Of a stretch of DNA of 56,955 nt, positions 7,511 to 17,098 are shown one piece after another. This DNA is from an uncultured Cellulophaga sp. (GTDB taxonomy: Bacteria; Bacteroidota; Bacteroidia; Flavobacteriales; Flavobacteriaceae): assembly GCA_947491225.1 (NCBI GenBank), contig CANLIE010000020.1:1-56955 (forward strand), given 5' to 3'. Made by a program: the position numbers and the translations under genes. The notes under the pieces were generated by a model. The model searched no databases and had not been told where the DNA came from. It saw only the letters and a list, made by a program, of their open reading frames with translations. Each line of letters begins with the position of its first letter. The stretch's first letter is position 1.

Positions 7511-9223
7511 TTATGCCACCATAACAGATTTGCTCATTTTTTGATTTTTGACACTAATTCTGTAAATATACTTCCCTGTGGCAAGGTTTACAGGTATGCG
7601 TTCTCTAATGTTTATTTCTTGAGTCCCTTCGGTTGTCATAGCATTGTATATAGTTCCTAGGTTCTGACCCAATATATTGTATAATTGAATGTCTACGTGC
7701 GCAGTAAAGGGCATTTCTAAGTGTATATGTGGGTTACCATCTGTTGGGTAATACGGTTTATGGACAACTGCATTTTCTAACTGTGGATTTGTAGGGTCTG
7801 TACCCCCGTCACCATCTGGTGGTCCTGGTAAGTCTGGCTTACCATCACTATAGACTATGTCAGGAAAATCCATACCACTACAGCCAAATCCTAAATTGAC
7901 TGGCACATACGTTTTTCCTAACAAGTGCTGCTCTACTTTTTCTACTGGAACACAAAGCCATTCTGCTAATACTGTACCATATAAATCCCTAAAATCCATT
8001 GTGTATTCCAGATTTCCTCTACCATCTGGGTCTTCAAGAGAAGGGTGGTCACCAACAAAGGCACTACCATTAAGTCCTGATCCAAAAAATAATGTTGGTG
8101 CAGCTTTTCCATGATCTGTTCCGTTAGAACCATTTTCATAAATCCTACGGCCAAATTCTGAGAAAGTCATACTTAAAACTTTTTCATCTTGGTCTGTACA
8201 AGCAAGATCTTTGTAAAAATCGTTAATAGCAACAGACAAATTTGTCATTAAACGTTCGTGAACTAATGGTTGGTTTCCGTGAGTGTCAAAACCAGACATA
8301 GATATCATATATACTTTTGTGCCTAAATTGCCTTTTATAAGTCTAGCTACTACTGCTAATTGTTTTGCAAAATAATTGTTTTGGTATTCTATGCCGCAAT
8401 CTAAGTTTTTACCACGCTCATATGCAGCATGAATTTTACCTGAATATTCATATGTAGTATTGGCAACACCTCTTAAAAATCGTAATTGATCACTGTACAT
8501 ACAATTATCAAAAAGCGAAGGGTCTAAAGCGTAATTTTCTCCAGTTTCTGCTATTTGCTCTAGCTGGTCTATGTTACTAGTAACAAAGGCATAGTTAGTT
8601 TCTTCTCCTTGAAAGACTAAACTACCAAATTGTCCAATTTGTATGGCTGCTGGAGCTTCTGGCGGATTCATTAAATAATCAGGGAAGCAATCTTCAAAAT
8701 GCCTGCCCATCCAACCAGTGTTTTCTCTTATAAAAGGGTTTGGCGGATCTAATTCTGTATTTGCAAAAATATCAGATCCTGTAAAGTGTGATAAACTTTG
8801 ATTCTCATACCCAACACCATGAACTGCTTTAAACTGGCCCTCTCCCCACATAGCTTCTAAAGATTGCATATATGAAGGTACACCAAATTCATTGGTTAAT
8901 TTTAATACTTTACTTTCAGGAATATAGATGTTAGGTCTTGCATTAGCGTAGGCATCATACTGCTCTATGGGAATAACAGTACTAAGACCATCATTACCAC
9001 CAGCAAGCCTTATTAGTATTAATATTTTATCAGATTCTGCATCAGCAATGGCACTGGATAATGGTGAAGGAGCAGATGCACTAACCAAGTTGCTACCTAG
9101 CATTATTGAACCGGAACCTGCTATTCCCATTGCTTGTAAAAAAGAACGTCTGTTCCATGATTTATGTTCTAAATCATGAGCATCTTTATCTTTATGTTGA
9201 ATTTTTGGGTGAGTATTGCACAT
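7511..9223 (-). CDS. DUF1501 family protein with Tat-like signal and T9SS sorting domain
   Basis: 570 residues. The N-terminus has a twin-arginine motif (NRRSFLQAMGIAGSG, about 24-38) before a hydrophobic stretch, as is usual for DUF1501. The body carries DUF1501 features (LAGGNDGLSTVIP, GFDTHGNQ, SEFGRRIYENGSNGTDHG), a sulfatase-like fold of unknown activity. After a Pro/Gly/Asp linker near residues 470-485, the last 75 residues (VDIQLYNILGQNLG... LATGKYIYRISVK) look like a type A T9SS C-terminal domain. It follows its DUF1800 partner after 10 nt, almost certainly in one operon. A Tat signal joined to a T9SS domain is uncommon because most T9SS cargo uses Sec. Confidence 0.9.
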   Translation of the reverse strand: MCNTHPKIQHKDKDAHDLEHKSWNRRSFLQAMGIAGSGSIMLGSNLVSASAPSPLSSAIADAESDKILILIRLAGGNDGLSTVIPIEQYDAYANARPNIYIPESKVLKLTNEFGVPSYMQSLEAMWGEGQFKAVHGVGYENQSLSHFTGSDIFANTELDPPNPFIRENTGWMGRHFEDCFPDYLMNPPEAPAAIQIGQFGSLVFQGEETNYAFVTSNIDQLEQIAETGENYALDPSLFDNCMYSDQLRFLRGVANTTYEYSGKIHAAYERGKNLDCGIEYQNNYFAKQLAVVARLIKGNLGTKVYMISMSGFDTHGNQPLVHERLMTNLSVAINDFYKDLACTDQDEKVLSMTFSEFGRRIYENGSNGTDHGKAAPTLFFGSGLNGSAFVGDHPSLEDPDGRGNLEYTMDFRDLYGTVLAEWLCVPVEKVEQHLLGKTYVPVNLGFGCSGMDFPDIVYSDGKPDLPGPPDGDGGTDPTNPQLENAVVHKPYYPTDGNPHIHLEMPFTAHVDIQLYNILGQNLGTIYNAMTTEGTQEINIRERIPVNLATGKYIYRISVKNQKMSKSVMVA

Positions 9224-9233
9224 AATAAATAGG

Positions 9234-10733
9234 TTATTTTAATTGAAATTCTGGTTGTCTTATAATGTGTAGTAGTAAAAAATATACTTGTTGTTTAGAA
9301 GAATCTGCATAATTATATAACGACCAGGATCCATCTCCTTCTGGGGCAGCATAATATTGTGTTAGGGATTCATCCCTGAAAACATCATATGCATTTTGTA
9401 GTTGATCGTCTGCAATTCCTTTTGGCAGTAGCTTATCTAAAATTGCTTTGGTCACAACATCTGGATTGTTTTCTGCAGTAGGATTAGGGGTTACTGCTAT
9501 GGCAAAATCTAAGAATTCATCTGAGTTATTATTCCAAAATAGTCCCAAAAACATTTCAGATGATAACCATCTTCCAATCATAAAATTAGTGTTAATCCAA
9601 GTTCTGTCTCTGTACCAGCCTTCTACACCTGGCGGATTAAACATCTCTTGTCCTAATAATCTTGAGGTATTACTAATATTGGATATTATAGTTTCATCAT
9701 AAGTGAAATTAGTTTCATTTATGAGGTTTAGATATACGTCAAACGGACTTTTAATAATTACACCAATGGCTTCATCATTAAAAAAATGTTCACTTTTAAA
9801 AAGTTGAGACAACACTGGAACTATTTCAAAATTATTAGATCTAAAAGTCAATGCAAGTTCATCTATAACTTCTTTTGCCGTTCCATTATTTTCTTCATCA
9901 TCTGAATCTGGATGAACAAAAAACTCATATAATTTTTTACAAATAAACCAACTTATTTCTGTTGTACGTTGATCAAAAAGGTTATTTATAACCCCATCAT
10001 AATCAAAATTAGCAGTTTGTCCAAAAATGGTTTTACTCCCACTATTATGTTTGGTTGCATCAAAAGATACAGGTGAGCATCCAATATCACTTCTCTCTAC
10101 ATAACCACTTAAAGCTTTTGCAGTTTCTACTATGTCTTCTTCTGTATAGTTGTTTCCTTCACCCAATGTAAAAAGCTCATATAATTCTCGTGCATAATTC
10201 TCGTTGGGATTTTTACCATTGTTAAAAACGCCATCCAGATAATAAAGCATTGCATTAGTTAGCCCTATTTCACTTACAAATGTTTTAAAATTACCTAAGG
10301 CATTGCGTTGTAAACAGTTTGTATAATAGTACAAAAAGGAATTACAACGATATATTCTGTATTCAGTTACAAAGTGATTGCTCCAAAAAAAGCTTAAACG
10401 ATCTCTAAGATTATTAGTTAGTAAACCATTGATGTATCCATTGTGCCATTGCTTTCGCTGATCATTTTGTAGTTGATCTCTAGCGTCATCATCAGCTGGG
10501 TAATTGGCTTCTGTCCAATCTGCCCAAGTAGGAGCAGCTTGTGGAGCCATGTTTACAGCTTCTGCTATTAGGTCATCTATAAGAGGAGAGACGTTTTTGC
10601 CAATAGCTTGATTTATAGTGTCTACAGAAGCACTAAAGCCTAGTCTTCTATACAAGTGTTCTGCTTTTTGTTTGTCTAGCGGCGTAGTATAGAGCCTAAG
10701 TGTCGCTGTATTGCAATTTGCAAAATATTCCAT
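9234..10733 (-). CDS. DUF1800 domain-containing protein
   Basis: 499 residues spanning the DUF1800 fold: KAEHLYRRLGFSAS near residue 24, LRDRLSFFWSNHFVT, ENYARELYELFTLGEGNNYTEEDI and FNPPGVEGWYRDRTWI are conserved-type segments. DUF1800 genes are usually paired with DUF1501, as here. The function is unknown; secreted or periplasmic roles are usually assumed. No signal peptide is visible at its N-terminus, so it may be exported with its Tat partner or remain cytoplasmic. Nothing marks a different start. Confidence 0.9.
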   Translation of the reverse strand: MEYFANCNTATLRLYTTPLDKQKAEHLYRRLGFSASVDTINQAIGKNVSPLIDDLIAEAVNMAPQAAPTWADWTEANYPADDDARDQLQNDQRKQWHNGYINGLLTNNLRDRLSFFWSNHFVTEYRIYRCNSFLYYYTNCLQRNALGNFKTFVSEIGLTNAMLYYLDGVFNNGKNPNENYARELYELFTLGEGNNYTEEDIVETAKALSGYVERSDIGCSPVSFDATKHNSGSKTIFGQTANFDYDGVINNLFDQRTTEISWFICKKLYEFFVHPDSDDEENNGTAKEVIDELALTFRSNNFEIVPVLSQLFKSEHFFNDEAIGVIIKSPFDVYLNLINETNFTYDETIISNISNTSRLLGQEMFNPPGVEGWYRDRTWINTNFMIGRWLSSEMFLGLFWNNNSDEFLDFAIAVTPNPTAENNPDVVTKAILDKLLPKGIADDQLQNAYDVFRDESLTQYYAAPEGDGSWSLYNYADSSKQQVYFLLLHIIRQPEFQLK

Positions 10734-10928
10734 AATTATAGTTGCATTAGTATGTAGGTTTTTGGGTAATGTGTTTACTTTTAACGTTAAAATATGGCAT
10801 ACAGTATAATAACCATAAAAAAAACATTAGAAGCAGTTTACAATTTACGTTAGAACCTTTGATTTAGATGGTAAAATGCGTATTTTTTCGATGAAATACC
10901 AATTTTTTGAATCAAATAAGTATCATTT

Positions 10929-11288
10929 ATGGCTATTCACAATGACTTTGGAAATAAAGGAGAGCAGTTGGCTGCAAGTTTTTTGCAAAAACAAGGGTAC
11001 ACAATATGTTGTAAAAATTACAGATACTTAAAAGCAGAAATAGATATTATTGCTAAAAAGGGAAATGTATTGGTTATTGTAGAGGTAAAGTCTAGAAGTA
11101 GTAAGTTTTTAGAGAATATTGCGGAAACGGTAACAAGTAAAAAAATTAAGCTTTTGGTAGTAGCTACAGATCATTATATTGTTGAAAATGATTTGGATGT
11201 TGAAGTGCGTTTTGACATTATTACAGTTTTTAAAAAGCAAAATAAAATAGAGATAGAACACTTAGAAAACGCATTTTACCACTTTTAG
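10929..11288 (+). CDS. yraN: YraN family protein (UPF0102, endonuclease-like fold)
   Basis: 119 residues, the family's usual size. It has the restriction-endonuclease-like core: GNKGEQLAASFLQKQGY, then AEIDIIAKKGNVLVIVEVKSRSS, which supplies the acidic D...ExK catalytic-like set, and a closing VRFDIITV. The family is widely conserved near ribosome and rsmI genes in other phyla; its biochemical role is unsettled. It runs divergently from the DUF1800 gene (195 nt apart). Confidence 0.92.
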   Translation: MAIHNDFGNKGEQLAASFLQKQGYTICCKNYRYLKAEIDIIAKKGNVLVIVEVKSRSSKFLENIAETVTSKKIKLLVVATDHYIVENDLDVEVRFDIITVFKKQNKIEIEHLENAFYHF

Positions 11289-11324
11289 GGATAAAGTAGT
11301 TTTGGTTTTTGATAAAAATATTTT

Positions 11325-11355
11325 TTGTTTTATATATAACAATTTGTTAATTTTG
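11325..11355 (+). promoter_or_regulatory. Promoter of the ACT-like gene
   Basis: TTG at 11325-11327 and TAATTTTG at 11348-11355, with a 20-bp spacer, match the Bacteroidetes -33/-7 pair. The gene starts at 11419, giving a leader of roughly 55-60 nt. Confidence 0.6.
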
Positions 11356-11418
11356 ATGCTTTATTACAATTTTTAGTGTAAAAAATAGCAATCAAGATAC
11401 AAACTAAAAAGAAGTGAG

Positions 11419-12078
11419 ATGAAAACTATAGCATCAGTTGTGGAGCAGTATATTAGAAAGAAGCCTTTTTTGCAAAGTGCTTTAGCACAGAGTATCATTA
11501 ATCTAACTTCTTTGTCTAGAATTATTAAGCCAGAAATAGAATCTGAACTTGGTAAGAACATTAGAAATGGTGCAATTGTAATGGCATTAAAACGCTTATC
11601 TGATGATATGGAGTTTAGGGCTACGCATAAAATTATTAAGGTCTTAAAAAATATTGGTGAAATAACCGTAAGGTCTTCTTTAACAGATTTTACTTTTTTA
11701 GTTTCAGATTCTATTTTAGAAAACCAAACTTATCTATTAAAAGAGGTTAATAAAAACAAAGATGTTTTTTATACGTCATCTAGGGGAGTAAATGAGCTTA
11801 ATATTGTAGTAAATAATAGCTTAAATGCTACAGTAGAAGAGTTGTTTAAGAGCGAAAGGTGTACACAAAAGGCAGAAAATTTATCGTCCATAACGGTAAA
11901 ATTACCATCTGAAAATGTATCAGTTCCTGGAATTTATTATTTTATTTTTCAACGATTGGCATGGGAAGGTATCATATTATATGAAGTTATATCTACAACA
12001 AATGAGTTTACTATTTTAGTGGATGATGAACAAGTAGATGTTGCCTTTAAAACCATTAAGGACTTAAAAGCACTATAA
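11419..12078 (+). CDS. ACT-domain-like conserved flavobacterial protein
   Basis: 219 residues without a signal peptide or membrane segment. It has an N-terminal helical part (SVVEQYIRKKPFLQSALAQSIINLTSLSRIIKPEIE) resembling a winged-helix or regulator-like segment. Two beta-alpha-beta repeats follow that resemble ACT modules of aspartate kinases (around 95-145 and 155-215, e.g. SVPGIYYFIFQRLAWEGIILYEVISTTNEFTILVDD). No kinase catalytic domain is present. Such proteins are sometimes labelled aspartate kinase; here it can only be an amino-acid sensor or regulator, which is inference. It follows yraN on the same strand but has its own promoter. Confidence 0.65.
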   Translation: MKTIASVVEQYIRKKPFLQSALAQSIINLTSLSRIIKPEIESELGKNIRNGAIVMALKRLSDDMEFRATHKIIKVLKNIGEITVRSSLTDFTFLVSDSILENQTYLLKEVNKNKDVFYTSSRGVNELNIVVNNSLNATVEELFKSERCTQKAENLSSITVKLPSENVSVPGIYYFIFQRLAWEGIILYEVISTTNEFTILVDDEQVDVAFKTIKDLKAL

Positions 12079-12153
12079 GTTTGATTTTAGATATAAGGAA
12101 TTTAGCTTTTTTATGCTGAATTTGCGCTCGCTTTTATATTTTAAGTTAGTTAC

Positions 12154-13470
12154 TTATTTTTTCTTAAAATATTCCATAACACTTTTGTATGTTTCTGGTT
12201 TGGCAACAATTCTTTTGTCTTTATCTAATATAAAATAAGTTGGTGTAGATGAAATGTTGTATAGGTTAGCATATTCACTATCCCACTTTCCTAAGGATAA
12301 GGCGTGTGTGAAGCCATTTAATTTTTTAGATTCTTGTTTCCAATCTTCTTCCCTATCTTCTAGTCCAACAGCAAGTACCTTTATGTTTTTAACTGTTTTT
12401 AAGGCAGAATGCAACAATGGCAATTCTTCAAGGCAATGAGAACAAGAGCTGCTCCAAAACACTATTACATAGTTTTCTGATGGTGCTAGGGAACTTAAAC
12501 TATTTTTATTGTTGTTCCATTTTATTTCAGGAGCTTTAGCACCAAACCTTAACCTTGTGTGCGTCTCTACTTCTTTAACTAATTGTTGATTGTTGGTTGT
12601 GTTTCCTAAGTTTTTAAGGTGGTTTTTGTAAATATAATCTGATGTCTTATTGTATGTGATGCCGGCAGCATATAACCATAAGTCATAATACAAAAGGAAC
12701 TTATAATTGTCAGAAACACCATTTAATTTGCTTGTTACTTCTTGTATGTTTTTTTGTACTATTTTCTCTGTGGCATCTTTTGATATTTTATTTAAAGGGA
12801 GAGAGGTAAATACATAGTTTATTGTTTTATCGGTTAAAAAAGAAGAAGCTTGCAATTGAATGTTTTTATAATCTAAATATGTAAAGTAATTTTCTTTTTT
12901 CTTTTTTACATAATCATATACAGATTCATAAGATTTTGCAATATAGGGTTTGTTGGCTTTAATGAAATTATTTGAAAGCAGTCCATTAGATTCGTTTTCA
13001 TACTTTGCTTGCTTGTTGTTAAGCTTTGTATATAAACTAGCTAATTCACTTTTATTAGAACTGTTAGATGTGTAAAAATCAATGATTTGTTTTTGAAGAG
13101 CGTTGATTTCTAAAAAATAATTGGTTAGTAATTGATTGTCTTTAGATTGTGTGTAAGTTGCTCCGTCTTGTGCGTTGAAGTTAACTACAACATCTTCTTT
13201 GCCATTATACAATACATCAAAATTATATTCTTCTTGCGGTACTGCATATACCAATCTATACGTGCCAGGAGAAGCGTTTGGGGGCATTTTTAATGTGAAC
13301 TTACCTTCTTCTATTTTACTATCTGCAATATATACTTGCGAACTAGGCATAACTTTATATGCAATTACCCATGTATAGTCTTTAGAAGGAGAAAATGTGC
13401 CAGATATTGTATGTTGTGCATTCATACTTACCATAGTAAGTACAAGTAAAAACGCTATTATTTTTTTCAT
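12154..13470 (-). CDS. TlpA-type thioredoxin-like disulfide protein with N-terminal DUF4369-like domain
   Basis: 438 residues. A Sec signal peptide (MKKIIAFLLVLTMVSMNAQ, about 1-19) is followed by a beta-rich domain of the DUF4369 kind (HTISGTFSP... GTYRLVY). A long helical middle comes next, then a C-terminal thioredoxin fold with WSSSCSHC (active-site CSHC near residue 340) and cis-Pro in ISSTPTYFI. It should act in the periplasm as a disulfide reductase or isomerase, a common type in Bacteroidetes. It is convergent with the ACT-like gene, stands alone, and does not show which substrate it serves. Confidence 0.88.
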   Translation of the reverse strand: MKKIIAFLLVLTMVSMNAQHTISGTFSPSKDYTWVIAYKVMPSSQVYIADSKIEEGKFTLKMPPNASPGTYRLVYAVPQEEYNFDVLYNGKEDVVVNFNAQDGATYTQSKDNQLLTNYFLEINALQKQIIDFYTSNSSNKSELASLYTKLNNKQAKYENESNGLLSNNFIKANKPYIAKSYESVYDYVKKKKENYFTYLDYKNIQLQASSFLTDKTINYVFTSLPLNKISKDATEKIVQKNIQEVTSKLNGVSDNYKFLLYYDLWLYAAGITYNKTSDYIYKNHLKNLGNTTNNQQLVKEVETHTRLRFGAKAPEIKWNNNKNSLSSLAPSENYVIVFWSSSCSHCLEELPLLHSALKTVKNIKVLAVGLEDREEDWKQESKKLNGFTHALSLGKWDSEYANLYNISSTPTYFILDKDKRIVAKPETYKSVMEYFKKK

Positions 13471-13555
13471 TTTTTGTGCTTAATCAATTAACAGACTTTA
13501 ATGTATAATGTGTATTTTCAAAAACCGAACCAAACTTACATATTACATTAAGGTT

Positions 13556-16500
13556 TTAATATTCAGAAAAAGGTTTTAAACTAGTCAATGCTTTTTCTAC
13601 GGTAGTTATTTTGTCAAAAACCAAAAGTAAACGTAAACCACTGCGAGTTTGTTTTTCTTTCATCTTACAGATAGAATTATACGCCTGTACAAATTGTAAT
13701 ACTTTTGTAAAAATAGGGCTTTGATAAAAACCAGATTGTTGGTCTGCGATAAAATACCCAATCATTTTACCTTTTTTAAGTATTATTTTTTCTAGACCAA
13801 TGCTGTTTGCTATCCATTTTATACGAACAGAGTTAAGTAAATCTTCAACTGGACTAGGAATTTCTCCAAAACGATCTATTAACTCTTTTTCAAATTTAGA
13901 TAAACCTTCTTCTGTGGTTAATTGGTTTAATTGGGTGTATAAGTTTAATCGTTCTGTAACATTGTTTACATAATCATCAGGAAATAAAAGTTCAAAATCA
14001 GAATCTATTTGGGTTTCTTTTACAAACACTTTGTTTTTTCCTTCTACTTCTTCATACAGTTCTTTAAACTCGTTTTCTTTTAACTCTTCAACTGTTTCGG
14101 CTAATATTTTCTGGTAGGCATCAAAACCAATTTCATTAATGAATCCGCTTTGTTCTCCTCCTAAAATGTCACCAGCTCCACGAATTTCCAAATCTTTCAT
14201 TGCAATGTTAAATCCACTTCCTAGTTCTGTAAATTGCTCTAAGGCTTGTATTCTTTTACGGGCATCATTACTCATAGAATCGTACGGGGGCGTTATAAAA
14301 TAACAAAATGCTTTTTTGTTGCTACGCCCAACTCGTCCACGCATTTGATGTAAGTCACTTAATCCAAAATTATTTGCGTTATTAATAAAAATGGTATTTG
14401 CGTTGGTAACATCTAAGCCACTTTCTATAATGGTTGTAGAAACTAAAACATCAAACTCACCATTCATAAAAGCAAGCATTAGGGTTTCTAGTTTTTTTCC
14501 TTCCATTTGGCCGTGACCTATGCCAATTTTGGCATCTGGTACTAGACGTTGAATCATACCAGCTACTTCTTTAATGTTTTCTATGCGGTTGTGAATAAAA
14601 AATACTTGTCCGCCTCGCTGAATTTCATAGGATATAGCATCTCTAATAATTTCTTCACTAAAGCGAATAACGTGGCTGTCTATTGGGTATCTGTTTGGTG
14701 GTGCGGTATTTATGACAGATAAATCTCTTGCTGCCATTAGGCTAAATTGTAAAGTTCTAGGAATAGGGGTTGCAGTTAGTGTAAGCACATCCACATTTTC
14801 TTTTATGGATTTAAGCTTGTCTTTCACGGCAACTCCAAATTTTTGTTCTTCATCTACAATCAGAAGCCCCAAATCTTTAAATTTTACATTTTTGTTTACC
14901 AACTGATGTGTACCAATAATAATATCTACTTTACCAGTTTCTAAACGTTCTAAAGTGTCTTTTTTCTCTTTTGCAGTTCTAAATCTATTTAGATAGTCTA
15001 CCGTAACTGGCATATCTTTTAAGCGTTCTGTAAACGTTTTATTATGCTGAAAAGCCAATATGGTAGTTGGTACCAAAACTGCAACTTGTTTACCATTATC
15101 AACTGCTTTAAATGCAGCTCGTATGGCTACTTCTGTTTTTCCAAAACCAACATCACCACAAATTAAACGATCCATTGGACGTTCATTTTCCATATCATTT
15201 TTAATGTCTTCGGTAGCCTTGCTTTGGTCAGGTGTGTCTTCGTAAATAAAAGAAGCTTCTAGTTCATGTTGTAAATAACTGTCTGGGGCGTATTGGAACC
15301 CTTTTTTTAATCTTCTATTGGCGTAAACCTTAATAAGGTCAAACGCAATTTTCTTGACTCTAGATTTGGTCTTCTGTTTTAGTTTTTTCCAAGCACCAGA
15401 ACCCAGTTTGTATACTTTAGGTGGCTTGCCATCTTTGCCTGTAAATTTAGATATTTTGTGCAAAGAATGTATGCTTACATATAAAACATCTCTTTCTCCG
15501 TAGGCTAGTTTTATGGCTTCTTGTTTTTTGCCTTCTACATCTATTTTTTGGAGTCCACCAAATTTACCAACTCCATGATCTATGTGCGTAACATAATCAC
15601 CAATTTCTAGTTTGGTAAGTTCTTTGAGCGTAATAGCTTGTTTTTTGGCGTAGCCATTTTTAAGGTGAAATTTATGGTAACGTTCAAATATTTGATGATC
15701 TGTGTAGCACGCAATTTTTAAATCGTCTAAAATAAAACCTTGGTGGAGCGGAAAAACTACCGTTTGGTAATGCACGTCTTGCTCTACTTCGTCAAAAATG
15801 TCATGAAAACGTTTTGCTTGCTGTTCTGTGGCGCAAAAAATATAATTTGTATAGTTGTTAGAGTGATTTTGGTTTAGGTTTTCAATTAATAAATTAAACT
15901 TTTTATTGAAAGAAGGTTGGGGTTTAGACTGAAAAGAAATCGTATTTTCAGTTGCTTTCTGATTTATGTTTATAACACTGAATTCTTGAAATTCTTTTTT
16001 TAATTGATCAGAATTTACAAATAACTCGTTTGGTTTTGCGTGTTTTAATTCGCCCAGGAGCCTTGTAAAGGCATCTTTTGCTTTGTTAAAAAGAGAATCT
16101 AACCTGCTATATAACAAATCTGTATTCTTGGAAAAAACAGCGGTATTTGCTGAAATATATTTTAAGAAACTCTCTCTAGATTCATTTAAAAACTTATTTT
16201 CAACATTAGGAACAATGGTAATTTTGGTTACTTTTTCTGTAGATAATTGTGTTTCTACATCAAAAGTTCTTATGCTATCTACCTCGTCACCAAAAAACTC
16301 AATTCTGTAGGGGACATCATTAGAAAAAGAAAATACATCTACAATGCCACCACGAACAGAAAATTCACCTGGCTCTGTAACAAAATCTACACGTTTAAAC
16401 TTATATTCAAATAAAACTTCGTTTAAAAAATCTAGGCTAATAGTGTCATCAATCTTAATTTTTAGTGTGCTTTTATCTAGTTCTTTTCTAGTAACAACTT

Positions 16501-16954
16501 TCTCAAACAATGCATCTGGATACGTTACTAATAATGCTGGTTTTTTACGAGAATTTATTCGGTTTAAAACCTCTGCACGCAAGAGTACATTAGCATTATC
16601 TACCTCATCTATCTGGTACGGTCTACGATAACTGCCAGGGTAAAAAAAAACATCATTTTCGCCAACCAGTTGTTCTAAATCATTTAAGTGATAAGCAGCT
16701 TCTTCTTTGTCACTAAAGACAACTAAAAAAGGAACATTTGTTTGCTTAAAAGTTTCAGAAATTATAAAAGATAGAGCAGAGCCAGTTAAACCAGTAAGTG
16801 AGTTCTGGTTTTCATTATTGGCAATAGCTATTTGCAGTTTCTGCATTTGCGGAAGCTGTGCAAAAGATTTTAGAATGAGGGATTTTCCCAAAAGGCGATA
16901 AAATTTTTGCAAATATAATACCATTTTTAGTATAAAATTCCGTAAATAAAACAA
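13556..16954 (-). CDS. mfd: Transcription-repair coupling factor Mfd
   Basis: 1132 residues, normal for Mfd. It removes RNA polymerase stalled at lesions and recruits UvrA. Domains in order are a UvrB-like damage-recognition module (about 40-330), the RNA-polymerase-interacting CarD-like domain (YVTHIDHGVGKFGG near 455), a RecG-like helicase with Walker A GDVGFGKTE near 598 and DEEQ, helicase motif VI in HQMRGRVGRS, and a C-terminal TRCF domain. The start is uncertain within ten residues: a second Met (MVLYLQKFYR) follows the ORF's first. The last 20-30 residues of the annotated N-terminus are not conserved in the family. Confidence 0.95.
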   Translation of the reverse strand: MFYLRNFILKMVLYLQKFYRLLGKSLILKSFAQLPQMQKLQIAIANNENQNSLTGLTGSALSFIISETFKQTNVPFLVVFSDKEEAAYHLNDLEQLVGENDVFFYPGSYRRPYQIDEVDNANVLLRAEVLNRINSRKKPALLVTYPDALFEKVVTRKELDKSTLKIKIDDTISLDFLNEVLFEYKFKRVDFVTEPGEFSVRGGIVDVFSFSNDVPYRIEFFGDEVDSIRTFDVETQLSTEKVTKITIVPNVENKFLNESRESFLKYISANTAVFSKNTDLLYSRLDSLFNKAKDAFTRLLGELKHAKPNELFVNSDQLKKEFQEFSVININQKATENTISFQSKPQPSFNKKFNLLIENLNQNHSNNYTNYIFCATEQQAKRFHDIFDEVEQDVHYQTVVFPLHQGFILDDLKIACYTDHQIFERYHKFHLKNGYAKKQAITLKELTKLEIGDYVTHIDHGVGKFGGLQKIDVEGKKQEAIKLAYGERDVLYVSIHSLHKISKFTGKDGKPPKVYKLGSGAWKKLKQKTKSRVKKIAFDLIKVYANRRLKKGFQYAPDSYLQHELEASFIYEDTPDQSKATEDIKNDMENERPMDRLICGDVGFGKTEVAIRAAFKAVDNGKQVAVLVPTTILAFQHNKTFTERLKDMPVTVDYLNRFRTAKEKKDTLERLETGKVDIIIGTHQLVNKNVKFKDLGLLIVDEEQKFGVAVKDKLKSIKENVDVLTLTATPIPRTLQFSLMAARDLSVINTAPPNRYPIDSHVIRFSEEIIRDAISYEIQRGGQVFFIHNRIENIKEVAGMIQRLVPDAKIGIGHGQMEGKKLETLMLAFMNGEFDVLVSTTIIESGLDVTNANTIFINNANNFGLSDLHQMRGRVGRSNKKAFCYFITPPYDSMSNDARKRIQALEQFTELGSGFNIAMKDLEIRGAGDILGGEQSGFINEIGFDAYQKILAETVEELKENEFKELYEEVEGKNKVFVKETQIDSDFELLFPDDYVNNVTERLNLYTQLNQLTTEEGLSKFEKELIDRFGEIPSPVEDLLNSVRIKWIANSIGLEKIILKKGKMIGYFIADQQSGFYQSPIFTKVLQFVQAYNSICKMKEKQTRSGLRLLLVFDKITTVEKALTSLKPFSEY

Positions 16955-17040
16955 AGTTGCTTTTTTGGTCTATGACGCTGTAAGTGTTTTGCATAGCCAT
17001 AGTTATGGAAATTATGAATAATAAAATAGACCAAAAATGA

Positions 17041-17057
17041 ACACGCTTAATGCGTGT
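17041..17057. other. Short hairpin after the outer-membrane barrel gene
   Basis: Stem ACACGC / GCGTGT with a 5-nt loop, 42 nt after the barrel gene's stop on the minus strand. The following tract is only moderately T-rich, so it is a weak terminator candidate. Confidence 0.4.
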
Positions 17058-17098
17058 ATTGTATAGTTAAATTAGTATAAAACTACAATTTAAAACAG

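Noticed and set aside
11419-12078. Aspartate kinase
   Set aside because: No KFGGxS or nucleotide-binding kinase core; the true aspartate kinase is at 29769-31019.
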